Positions 1 through 5,830 of a DNA stretch of 5,830 nt are shown here, in pieces. Position numbers and translations under genes: made by a program. Position 1 is the first letter of the stretch, and each line of letters starts with the position of its first letter. The DNA is taken from contig JASMME010000093.1 in NCBI GenBank assembly GCA_030748365.1, forward strand, positions 1-5,830, written 5' to 3'. The notes under the pieces were generated by a model that worked only from the letters and a program-made list of their open reading frames with translations, did no database searches and was not told the origin of the DNA. Source of the stretch: Lutibacter sp. GTDB lineage: Bacteria; Bacteroidota; Bacteroidia; Flavobacteriales; Flavobacteriaceae.

Positions 1-39
1 AGGACTTATATTAAAACCGTATGATTTATCAGGAATTGT

Positions 40-459
40 TTATTTTGGGTTTATAATTAGCTTACTTATCCCTAAAAGGTTGTTTATTTTGCTAAATACC
101 AGGAGCAGGACACTGAGAATCACGCCCATTTTTAAGCCGCCGAACAAGCCCCCCAGCAGTTTGTTCAGGCTACCCAATGCTGCAAAATCAGCGATTTTGG
201 TTAGGAGTTTTCCGAGCAGGGAAATCACCACCACAATCAACCCAAAGGTAATGGCAAAAGCGGCTATGCCCAGGTATTTATCATCCCAAGACACTTGATC
301 TGCCAAGAGGTCACGCACCAAAAAAGAAAAATGAATGGCACCGTAAATCCCCGCAATTAGGGCGGTTAGGGAAGCCACTTCCACAAACAGGCCTTTTAAG
401 GCCCCTCTGATAAAGCCGAAGAGTACAATCACCGCAATGACAATGTCAAAAGTATTCAT
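40..459 (-). CDS. CvpA family membrane protein (colicin V production protein-like)
   Basis: This encodes a 139-residue inner-membrane protein of the CvpA family. In E. coli, CvpA is linked to colicin V export and envelope stress tolerance; its biochemical role is not settled. Four hydrophobic segments are visible at about residues 4-18, 28-45, 63-85 and 108-124. The family-typical N-terminal pattern FDIV...G.IRGALKGLFVEVASL is present, as is the conserved stretch ADFAALGSLNKLLGGLFGG (90-108). I chose the ATG at 457-459 because the family pattern begins right after it. The open frame runs on to 561, but that extension is Cys-rich, unlike the family, and overlaps the divergent gene and its promoter. 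Family members I recall from flavobacteria have roughly 20-35 more C-terminal residues, so this protein looks short. The stop is TAA at 40-42. The family call is strong; the cellular role is inferred. Confidence 0.85.
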   Translation of the reverse strand: MNTFDIVIAVIVLFGFIRGALKGLFVEVASLTALIAGIYGAIHFSFLVRDLLADQVSWDDKYLGIAAFAITFGLIVVVISLLGKLLTKIADFAALGSLNKLLGGLFGGLKMGVILSVLLLVFSKINNLLGISKLIINPK

Positions 460-469
460 CCAGATAGTT

Positions 470-503
470 TTTGTAAAGATACGGCAATCGATTTGTATAT
501 TTG
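470..503 (+). promoter_or_regulatory. Bacteroidota-type promoter for the 522-875 gene
   Basis: A perfect TAnnTTTG -7 element (TATATTTG) lies at 496-503. TTTG at 470-473 is placed as a -33 element with a 22-bp spacer. This matches the known primary sigma factor consensus of Bacteroides and Flavobacterium (TTG/TTTG, about 17-23 bp, TAnnTTTG). Transcription would start near 508-510, leaving a leader of only about 12-14 nt before the ATG at 522. The start site is inferred from the box position. Confidence 0.6.
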
Positions 504-521
504 CACACCAAGCGCAAATAC

Positions 522-875
522 ATGTCAAGAGACCAGGCCTTAAAGGAAAGTTGGGAGTCACTGTTGGTGCTACTCTCCGAAAAGTTCAACGATGGTGCCC
601 CCCTCAACCTAGACGCCATCATTTACCTTATCGGGGTACAAGAATTGGGGCAGGGACCGAAAATCTTTCAAAAAGACGAAAAGGTCAACCTGATGCACAT
701 TGCCATTTGCCGTTTGCTAGAACCCTTTGGTTATTACGCCTTTGATTATTTTGATGAGGATGGTTGGCCCCACTACCGGGTACTCGAAAACCTTCCAGCC
801 CTGCAGTCAGGAGAACAGACGGTACTGATGAAAGAGGCGATCGTATTGTACTTTAAGGCCCAGGGACTTCTCTGA
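522..875 (+). CDS. Conserved hypothetical protein, 117 aa, probably flavobacterial
   Basis: I cannot assign a function to this small soluble protein. It is acidic with no signal peptide or membrane segment, and is probably cytoplasmic. The pattern suggests a mostly helical N-terminal half (KESWESLLVLLSEKFND, 8-24), a motif IIYLIGVQELGQG (33-45), a second motif NLMHIAICRLLEPFGYY (56-72), an aromatic and acidic segment with DGWPH (80-84), and a C-terminal helix (KEAIVLYFK, 104-112). It resembles short hypothetical proteins I recall from flavobacterial genomes, with the IGVQELG and MHIAIC segments most familiar; that is recollection and not a search result. The start is the ATG at 522-524. An in-frame TTG at 501 is rejected because it overlaps the -7 box. 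The gene is divergent from the CvpA-like gene across 62 bp and ends 7 bp from the convergent YraN gene, so it is probably monocistronic. Confidence 0.8.
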   Translation: MSRDQALKESWESLLVLLSEKFNDGAPLNLDAIIYLIGVQELGQGPKIFQKDEKVNLMHIAICRLLEPFGYYAFDYFDEDGWPHYRVLENLPALQSGEQTVLMKEAIVLYFKAQGLL

Positions 876-882
876 AAAAGGC

Positions 883-1242
883 TTAAAAATGGTAGAAGGC
901 ATCTTCTAGGTGTTCGATTTGAAAGCTAGGTCCGTTTTTGACCAGGGCCACAATGTCAAAACGGACGCTTACCACTAGTTGCCGCAACTGTATATAGGCA
1001 TCTACCGCTGTCACAAGTCGTTCAATCTTAGCCCGGTTTATAAAATCCTGTGGATTTCCGAAATAAGTATCCGTACGCGTTTTTACCTCCACTGCAACCA
1101 GCAGCCCATTCTTAAACGCGAGGATGTCTACCTCTGCCTTTTGAAAACGCCAGTTTCTCTCCAGGATCCGGTAGCCCTTCTTTTGTAGGAAGTCAGCGGC
1201 AATTGCTTCCCCTTTCTTGCCCAGTTCATAGTGTGTGGCCAT
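883..1242 (-). CDS. yraN: YraN/UPF0102 family nuclease-like protein
   Basis: This is a 119-residue protein, the normal length for the UPF0102 (YraN) family. The family has a PD-(D/E)xK restriction-endonuclease-like fold related to Holliday-junction resolvases; its physiological role is poorly defined, with links to DNA processing. Visible hallmarks are the N-terminal G-E-x-x-A-A block (11-16), NWR (30-32), EVDI with candidate catalytic Asp39, VEVKTR with Glu52 and Lys54 as the E-x-K half of the active site, and RFDIVAL (94-100). All core residues are present, so the protein should be intact. The start is the ATG at 1240-1242, a standard family N-terminus. It lies 34 bp downstream of the LD-carboxypeptidase gene on the same strand and is probably co-transcribed. 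The A-rich stretch before the start replaces a Shine-Dalgarno, as is usual in this phylum. Nuclease activity is inferred from motifs. Confidence 0.93.
   Translation of the reverse strand: MATHYELGKKGEAIAADFLQKKGYRILERNWRFQKAEVDILAFKNGLLVAVEVKTRTDTYFGNPQDFINRAKIERLVTAVDAYIQLRQLVVSVRFDIVALVKNGPSFQIEHLEDAFYHF
885..908 (-). terminator. Possible weak intrinsic terminator at the end of the YraN gene
   Basis: A perfect 6-bp inverted repeat, TAGAAG (893-898) and CTTCTA (903-908), encloses a 4-nt loop. Read on the minus strand it is followed by CC and then ATTTTT (890-885), which runs into the TAA stop. Geometry and T-tract suit a Rho-independent terminator for the leftward LD-carboxypeptidase/YraN transcript, but the stem is short and AT-rich. 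It lies inside the last codons of the YraN gene, so the repeat could be incidental to coding. Confidence 0.3.
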
Positions 1243-1276
1243 AGCAATGGTACAATTTTTTTGATCTGCCGGTGCC

Positions 1277-2170
1277 TTAGCCCAACAGCTGACTCTTTTT
1301 GGGTCCGACCCTAAGATTGACCTCCCTCCCGAAAATCAGGGCCCGGTTGTCCACTAGGTGGCCGGCTGGAAAACCGAACAGCACTGGAAAATCGTAGTCT
1401 GCGACCAGCTCCATAACCATGGTGCAGATGTCTTTGCCAAAGGGAATTTCGTTGTCGTGCAAGTCTGTCATTCCCCCTATAACCAAGCCTTGCAGTTGGT
1501 CAAAACAACCGTTGCGTTGCAGGTTGATTAGCATCCGGTCTACGTGATAGAGATACTCATCCAGGTCCTCTATAAATAAGATTTTTCCTGCGGTAGCAAT
1601 GGCCGATGGGCTGCCCCTTAGACTGTAAAGGATAGAAAGATTACCACCCACCAGGGGTCCCGAAGCCTTTCCGGATCGGAACACCTGTCCGCTGGATACT
1701 TCATAGGAAAACACGCCATTGAACAGGCTGTTCTGAAGGCTTGTCAAGGTGCTTGCTGCCGTTTTTTCAAGGTCAATAGGCATGGTGGCGTGTAGGCTTT
1801 CAATCCCCAGTATCTGTAGCTGACTGTGCAATACCGTAACATCAGAATAGCCGATAATCCATTTCGGATTTCTGAGAAAGCCCTTAAAGTCTAACTGGTC
1901 AATGATCCGAACCGTCCCATAGCCTCCCCGGGCACACCAGATGGCCCGGATATCCGGATTGTCTAGCATGTGTTGCAGGTCTTCTGCCCGTTCCCGGTCC
2001 GTTCCTGCAAACTGATTTGCCTCCTTTCCAATGCTATTTCCCAAGACCACCCGAAGCCCCCAGCTTTCTAGAAGGCTGATGGCCGGTGCAAGTGAACTGA
2101 CCGCTATCTTTCGTGCAGTGGAAACGAGGCCAACAGTATCTCCTTTGGCCAATAATGCGGGTTGTATCAT
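1277..2170 (-). CDS. LD-carboxypeptidase (peptidase S66, LdcA/MccF family)
   Basis: This encodes a 297-residue cytoplasmic serine peptidase of family S66. LdcA members remove the terminal D-Ala from L,D-linked murein tetrapeptides during peptidoglycan recycling; MccF relatives instead inactivate microcin C. The whole family architecture is present: N-terminal [11 protein letters not shown] (9-19), ARGGYG (80-85), GYSDVT with nucleophile Ser109 (107-112), GPLVGGNLS (171-179), [15 protein letters not shown] with Glu201 (198-212), and FPAGH with His271 (267-271). The Ser-Glu-His triad is complete. I chose the ATG at 2168-2170 because the family motif begins a few residues later; the open frame continues to a TTG at 2239 but that stretch has no family features. 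There is no signal peptide. It is the first gene of a leftward pair with the YraN gene and is divergent from metG. Length and motifs fit the LdcA side better than a dedicated resistance protein, but the substrate is inferred. Confidence 0.93.
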   Translation of the reverse strand: MIQPALLAKGDTVGLVSTARKIAVSSLAPAISLLESWGLRVVLGNSIGKEANQFAGTDRERAEDLQHMLDNPDIRAIWCARGGYGTVRIIDQLDFKGFLRNPKWIIGYSDVTVLHSQLQILGIESLHATMPIDLEKTAASTLTSLQNSLFNGVFSYEVSSGQVFRSGKASGPLVGGNLSILYSLRGSPSAIATAGKILFIEDLDEYLYHVDRMLINLQRNGCFDQLQGLVIGGMTDLHDNEIPFGKDICTMVMELVADYDFPVLFGFPAGHLVDNRALIFGREVNLRVGPKKSQLLG

Positions 2171-2243
2171 AGGGATTTCAGTCAAATCAGATGGCAAAAT
2201 ACGAAAAGCCAAGCAAGTAGTCCCTTTTCTGACAAACAATCCT

Positions 2244-2251
2244 TATTTTTG
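2244..2251 (+). promoter_or_regulatory. -7 element of the metG promoter
   Basis: TATTTTTG is a perfect match to the Bacteroidota -7 consensus TAnnTTTG and lies 22 bp before the metG ATG. No good TTTG -33 element sits at standard spacing; only a T-rich stretch at 2225-2228, 15 bp upstream, is available. The predicted start near 2256-2258 would give a leader of about 16-18 nt, too short for a T-box or other riboswitch. Confidence 0.45.
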
Positions 2252-2273
2252 TGCTTTTATTAAGTACCCTCAG

Positions 2274-4337
2274 ATGCGTCAACCTAAAAGATATACCATT
2301 ACAGCCGCCTTGCCGTATACCAATGGCCCGGTTCATATCGGTCACTTGGCCGGTGTATATGTGCCAGCAGATATTTACGCCCGCTATTTGCGCAAGCAAG
2401 GGAATGATGTACTCTATATCTGTGGTTCTGACGAGCACGGGGTACCCATTACCCTCAAGGCCAAAAAGGAGGGTATCAGTCCACAAGACGTGGTAGACAA
2501 ATACCATGCAATCATTCAAAAAGCTTTTAGCGATTTTGGTATTTCCTTTGACAACTACTCCCGTACGTCTGCGGAGATACACCACGATACCGCCGCCCAA
2601 TTTTTTAAGAAATTACACGATAAAAAAGTCTTTATCGAAGAGACAACCGATCAATTATACGATGCGGAAGCGGGTCAGTTTTTAGCCGACCGCTTTGTGT
2701 TGGGTACTTGTCCGAAATGTGGAAATGAGGAAAGTTACGGTGACCAATGTGAGCAATGTGGTACCAGTCACAATGCCACTGACCTGATCAAGCCCACCTC
2801 GGCCATTACCGGAAATGTTCCCACAAAGAAAACGACCAAGCACTGGTACCTGCCACTCGACAAATACGAAGCCTGGCTGCGCGAATGGATTGTTGAAGGA
2901 CACCGGAATGATTGGAAGACCAATGTGCTCGGACAAGTCAAATCATGGTTGGACGATGGCCTGCAACCCCGGGCCGTTACCCGCGATCTCGACTGGGGGA
3001 TTCCGGTACCTGTAGAAGGCGCCGAAGGCAAGGTGCTCTACGTGTGGTTTGATGCGCCGATTGGCTATATTTCAGCCACCAAGGAATGGGCTGCCAGGGA
3101 AGGAAAAGACTGGGCCCCCTACTGGAAGGACGACCAAACCCAGTTGGTACATTTTATAGGCAAGGACAACATCGTTTTTCACTGCATCATTTTTCCGGCC
3201 ATGCTGAAGGCAGCGGGTGGTTATATACTTCCCGCAAACGTACCCGCCAATGAGTTTCTAAACCTGGAAGGTGATAAGATATCCACCTCTAAAAACTGGG
3301 CTGTCTGGCTGCATGAATACCTGGAAGACTTTCCTGATATGCAGGACGTATTGCGCTATACCCTTACGGCCAATGCCCCTGAAACCAAGGACAACGACTT
3401 TACCTGGAAGGATTTCCAAGCGAGGAATAACAACGAACTGGTGGCTATTTTCGGTAATTTTATCAACCGGGTTGTGGTGCTTACCAACAAGTACTACGAA
3501 GGCATCATTCCCGAACCTGGTACCTTTACACCGGAGGATAAGGAAACCCTTTCGCAGCTGCGAACCTTTCCCAGACGCATAGGAGATTCCCTTGAGCGTT
3601 ACCGATTTAGGGCCGCTTCCCAGGAACTGATGAACCTGGCCCGTCTGGGGAACAAGTACCTGGCCGATGCCGAGCCCTGGAAACAGGTTAAAACCGATCC
3701 AGAACGTGTAAAAACCATTATGTATGTGGCCCTTCAGATAGCGGCAGGGCTCGCCGTACTGGCCGAACCCTTCCTGCCTTTTTCTTCCGGAAAGCTCAGA
3801 AGCATACTCGATTTTGATAAGGACGGTACCTTGTCCTGGAACCATGTTGAGCAGCATGAGGTATTGATGGTTGGAGGTCATCAAATAGGGAAAGCCCAAC
3901 TGCTTTTTACCAAAATTGAAGACAAAGACATCCAGGTACAACTCGATAAGCTCGCTGCCGTAAAAAAGGCGAACGAACTTAGTGAAAAGCAACCCGTACC
4001 TCCAAAAGAAACCATCGCCTTTGAAGATTTCACCAGGCTCGACCTGCGGGTAGGAACCATCCTGTCTGCTAGAAAAATACCCAAGACTAAAAAGTTGTTG
4101 GAACTAAAGGTAGACATAGGTATAGAGACCCGAACCATCGTTTCCGGAATTGCTGAAAGTTTTGATGCTGAAGCGATCATTGGACAGAGAGTAACCGTCT
4201 TGGCAAACCTAGCTCCTCGAACCCTAAAAGGTGTAGAAAGTCAGGGAATGATTCTGATGACTGATACAGTGGAGGGTAAGCAAGCTTTTGTGGAGCCAGA
4301 AGATGCTTCTGTGTCCAACGGGGCCCAGATTGGCTGA
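2274..4337 (+). CDS. metG: Methionyl-tRNA synthetase with C-terminal tRNA-binding domain
   Basis: This is a class I aminoacyl-tRNA synthetase of 687 residues that charges tRNA-Met (initiator and elongator) with methionine in the cytoplasm. The Rossmann catalytic core starts at once: [16 protein letters not shown] carries the HIGH motif (21-24), and CGSDEHG (50-56) belongs to the active site. The zinc-binding connective insert has two Cys pairs, CPKC (146-149) and CEQC (159-162). DLDWGIPVP (238-246) and VWFDAPIGY (257-265) are family hallmarks. The KMSKS loop appears as KISTS (335-339), which I recall as usual in Bacteroidota. An alpha-helical anticodon-binding domain follows (about 370-560). 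The last part (about 583-687) is an OB-fold tRNA-binding and dimerization domain, with [14 protein letters not shown] and [18 protein letters not shown] chose the ATG at 2274 because the conserved N-terminus follows it; the open frame reaches back over the divergent gene. It is complete and presumably essential. Confidence 0.98.
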   Translation: MRQPKRYTITAALPYTNGPVHIGHLAGVYVPADIYARYLRKQGNDVLYICGSDEHGVPITLKAKKEGISPQDVVDKYHAIIQKAFSDFGISFDNYSRTSAEIHHDTAAQFFKKLHDKKVFIEETTDQLYDAEAGQFLADRFVLGTCPKCGNEESYGDQCEQCGTSHNATDLIKPTSAITGNVPTKKTTKHWYLPLDKYEAWLREWIVEGHRNDWKTNVLGQVKSWLDDGLQPRAVTRDLDWGIPVPVEGAEGKVLYVWFDAPIGYISATKEWAAREGKDWAPYWKDDQTQLVHFIGKDNIVFHCIIFPAMLKAAGGYILPANVPANEFLNLEGDKISTSKNWAVWLHEYLEDFPDMQDVLRYTLTANAPETKDNDFTWKDFQARNNNELVAIFGNFINRVVVLTNKYYEGIIPEPGTFTPEDKETLSQLRTFPRRIGDSLERYRFRAASQELMNLARLGNKYLADAEPWKQVKTDPERVKTIMYVALQIAAGLAVLAEPFLPFSSGKLRSILDFDKDGTLSWNHVEQHEVLMVGGHQIGKAQLLFTKIEDKDIQVQLDKLAAVKKANELSEKQPVPPKETIAFEDFTRLDLRVGTILSARKIPKTKKLLELKVDIGIETRTIVSGIAESFDAEAIIGQRVTVLANLAPRTLKGVESQGMILMTDTVEGKQAFVEPEDASVSNGAQIG

Positions 4338-4352
4338 TTGGAAGAAAGTCGG

Positions 4353-4371
4353 GGGCTGCCTGTCTTAGCCC
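4353..4371. terminator. Stem-loop between convergent metG and ZIP gene ends
   Basis: GGGCT (4353-4357) and AGCCC (4367-4371) can form a 5-bp GC-rich stem around a 9-nt loop. It sits just past the metG stop and overlaps the last codons of the ZIP gene, the place expected for a shared terminator of two convergent transcripts. There is no proper T-tract on the plus side. On the minus side only a broken T-rich run (ACTTTCTTCC) follows, so function is uncertain. Confidence 0.2.
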
Positions 4372-5189
4372 AGTCCTACATCCAGGGTCATCATGATGAT
4401 AAATCCACCGATAAATCCGAGCGTAGCAATGTCTGTATACCTGTCTCGTTGTGTTTCCGGGATTACTTCCTCTACCACCACAAAAATCATGGCACCGGCG
4501 GCAAAGGCCAGGGCATAGGGTAGGATGGGTTGAAAAGTCATCACCGCCCAGGCGCCGAGTACTGCAGCGATGGGTTCTACCAGGGCAGAAGCCTGTCCGT
4601 AGAGGAAGCTCTTCCTCCGGCTGGCGCCTTGCCTTCTCATGGGCATGGAAACTGCAAAGCCCTCCGGAAAATTCTGCAGGCCAATTCCGATGGCCAGGGC
4701 AACAGCTCCGCCGATGGTTGCACCGTCAAAACCTGCGGCTACCCCACCAAACAATACACCGACTGCCAATCCTTCCGGAATGTTGTGCAAGGTAATGGCA
4801 AGGACTAGCAAGGTTGTTTTGTGCCAGGGGGTTTTTACCCCTTCCTTTTCCGATTCCTTGAAGTTGATATGTAAATGGGGCATTATTTTGTCGAGGCCGA
4901 ATAAGAACAAAGCGCCTAGTCCGAAGCCTACCACCGAGGGAATGACCTTCACAAAGCCCTCTCCAGGGCTCATATCGATGCCCGGAGCAAGCAAGCTCCA
5001 AAAACTCGCCGCTACCATCACCCCACCAGTAAAGCCAAGCATACCGTCCAGCAAGGCGCGGTTCATACCTTTAAACAAAAAGACCAGAGAAGCCCCAAGC
5101 GCCGTTAGTCCCCAAGTAAATAAGGTGGCATAGAAGGCCGCTAAAACAGGGTTGATACTTTCAAAATAGCTGATGATCTGATCTAACAT
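4365..5189 (-). CDS. ZIP family divalent metal transporter (ZupT/GufA type)
   Basis: This encodes a 274-residue inner-membrane ZIP (SLC39-type) transporter, expected to import zinc, manganese or iron. About eight hydrophobic segments are visible. The two signature transport helices are intact: HNIPEG (135-140), with His135, Asn136 and Glu139, and QNFPEG (172-177), with Gln172, Asn173 and Glu176. The next helix carries SALVEP with Glu205, and VVVEEVIPE (237-245) follows. Spacing matches the binuclear metal centre described for Bordetella ZIP, where a Glu lies 29 residues after the second PEG glutamate. The loop between helices 3 and 4 holds a small His cluster (HLH, 105-107) and is charged. 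I chose the ATG at 5187-5189; a TTG two codons earlier would overlap the regulator's stop. It lies 2 bp downstream of the DtxR-type regulator and is almost surely co-transcribed with it, which suggests metal-controlled expression. Metal specificity cannot be read from sequence. Confidence 0.93.
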   Translation of the reverse strand: MLDQIISYFESINPVLAAFYATLFTWGLTALGASLVFLFKGMNRALLDGMLGFTGGVMVAASFWSLLAPGIDMSPGEGFVKVIPSVVGFGLGALFLFGLDKIMPHLHINFKESEKEGVKTPWHKTTLLVLAITLHNIPEGLAVGVLFGGVAAGFDGATIGGAVALAIGIGLQNFPEGFAVSMPMRRQGASRRKSFLYGQASALVEPIAAVLGAWAVMTFQPILPYALAFAAGAMIFVVVEEVIPETQRDRYTDIATLGFIGGFIIMMTLDVGLG

Positions 5190-5191
5190 AC

Positions 5192-5830
5192 TCAAGATTT
5201 TGTAACATATAGGTTTTTAGATACCTGGTGAGAAATGCTCAAGGGGCCTTCTCCCAGGTCAACACACATGGAAAGGTCAAAAGCTTCTTGGCGAATAATC
5301 TTGATAAGGCTCCCTAGTTTGATACCCGAATGATCTAGTAATTGCAGTAGTTCCGGAGAAGAATCCTTGACCCCTACCACCATACCGCTTTCCTGCTCTC
5401 CAAGTGAAGAGAGCATGGTGTTTTTATGGGGGATGATACGTCCGTCTTTGTCCGGAATGGGATCCCCGTGTGGATCGTGGGTAGGAAAACAGAGAAACGT
5501 ATCCAGTTTTTCAATCAATGAATTCGATTTGATGTGCTCCAGTTGTTCAGCCAGTTCATGAACCTCGTCCCAGTTGTAGTCCAAATGGTTGACGAGAAAA
5601 TATTCCCACAGGCGATGACTTCTGATGGTGCTAACCGCAATGGCCTTGCCTTTGGAGGTCAAAGACACCCCTTGGTACTTTTGATAGTCTACCAGACCTT
5701 TCTCTGACAAGCGCTTAATCATATCAGTGGCTGAAGAGGCCTTGGTCTGTAAACGCTGGGCAATTTGGTTGGTGCTCACGCTTTTACCAGACGCTAGGCC
5801 GATATTGTATATCGCCTTTAAATAGTTTTC
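5192..5830 (-). CDS. DtxR/MntR family metal-dependent transcriptional regulator (5' end cut by window)
   Basis: This is a metalloregulator that, with bound Fe or Mn, typically represses metal-uptake genes. The frame stays open through the right edge; 212 residues are visible and only about five N-terminal ones should be missing. The visible start ENYLKAIYNIG matches the first helix of the family, so the in-frame GTG at 5777-5779 is an internal valine codon. Residues are numbered from the window edge. The winged helix-turn-helix is at about 1-65 (STNQIAQRL, then SSATDMIKRL as recognition helix). The dimerization and metal-binding domain follows, with His72, Glu76, His91, Glu95, Glu98 and His99. 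HDPHGDPIP (118-126) is a family segment. A FeoA/SH3-like domain fills the C-terminus (about 140-212). Its stop is 2 bp before the ZIP transporter start, so the two form an operon. The promoter and any operator lie outside the window. Confidence 0.93.
   Translation of the reverse strand, partial: ENYLKAIYNIGLASGKSVSTNQIAQRLQTKASSATDMIKRLSEKGLVDYQKYQGVSLTSKGKAIAVSTIRSHRLWEYFLVNHLDYNWDEVHELAEQLEHIKSNSLIEKLDTFLCFPTHDPHGDPIPDKDGRIIPHKNTMLSSLGEQESGMVVGVKDSSPELLQLLDHSGIKLGSLIKIIRQEAFDLSMCVDLGEGPLSISHQVSKNLYVTKS

Noticed and set aside
80..298. Plus-strand open frame of 72 codons opposite the CvpA-like gene
   Set aside because: Its composition is that of an antisense shadow of a hydrophobic protein, and it lacks any family pattern.
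474..481. Minus-strand TATCTTTA as a -7 box for the CvpA-like gene
   Set aside because: It differs from TAnnTTTG at the last base, and the nearest TTTG on that strand is over 30 bp away; too weak to annotate, though some promoter must lie in this gap.
1243..1276. A-run on the minus strand between the LD-carboxypeptidase and YraN genes as a terminator
   Set aside because: In the direction of transcription it is an A-run, not a T-run, and no hairpin precedes it; it looks like the A-rich translation start region common in this phylum.
2195..2201. Minus-strand TATTTTG as a promoter for the LD-carboxypeptidase gene
   Set aside because: The TA-to-TTTG spacing is one base short of the consensus, and no TTTG lies at a proper distance upstream.
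3276..3290. KISTS in place of KMSKS in methionyl-tRNA synthetase as a defective motif
   Set aside because: I recall this variant as usual for Bacteroidota MetG, and all surrounding motifs are intact.
3258..3992. Minus-strand 244-codon open frame inside metG
   Set aside because: It is fully covered by metG, whose conserved domains use the opposite strand; the translation shows no recognisable domain.
4639..5133. Plus-strand 164-codon open frame opposite the ZIP gene
   Set aside because: It is a Pro- and Ser-rich antisense shadow of the transporter with no family features.

Overview
The window looks like ordinary chromosomal DNA from a member of the Bacteroidota, most likely a marine or soil flavobacterium. 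Three things point there: gene starts lack Shine-Dalgarno sequences and have A/T-rich upstream stretches, two starts are preceded by the Bacteroidota-type -7 box TAnnTTTG, and the protein sequences (MetG with KISTS, a DtxR-family regulator with the HDPHG-PIP segment, a short conserved hypothetical) have a flavobacterial character. This assignment is inference from recalled family features, with no database search behind it.

Layout from left to right. A CvpA-type membrane protein gene runs leftward (40-459). Divergent from it across 62 bp, a small conserved protein of unknown function runs rightward (522-875) from a clean promoter. It converges, 7 bp apart, on a leftward pair: an LD-carboxypeptidase gene (1277-2170) followed by a YraN/UPF0102 nuclease-like gene (883-1242). 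Divergent from that pair across 103 bp is metG (2274-4337), encoding methionyl-tRNA synthetase with its C-terminal tRNA-binding domain. metG converges, 27 bp apart, on a second leftward pair: a DtxR/MntR-type metal-dependent regulator (5192 to beyond 5830) followed after 2 bp by a ZIP-family metal transporter (4365-5189).

The functional groups are translation (metG), envelope and peptidoglycan recycling (LD-carboxypeptidase, possibly CvpA), DNA processing (YraN), and metal homeostasis (regulator plus transporter). The regulator-ZIP pair is the clearest functional unit: a metal-sensing repressor apparently co-transcribed with a divalent-metal transporter. Its promoter lies beyond the right edge, so the operator cannot be inspected.

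I found no RNA genes, CRISPR arrays, insertion sequences, phage genes or long repeats. No intergenic gap exceeds 103 bp. I do not see a novel system. The items most worth a second look are the unknown 117-residue protein, the mixed metal-ligand set of the regulator, and the short C-terminus of the CvpA-like protein.
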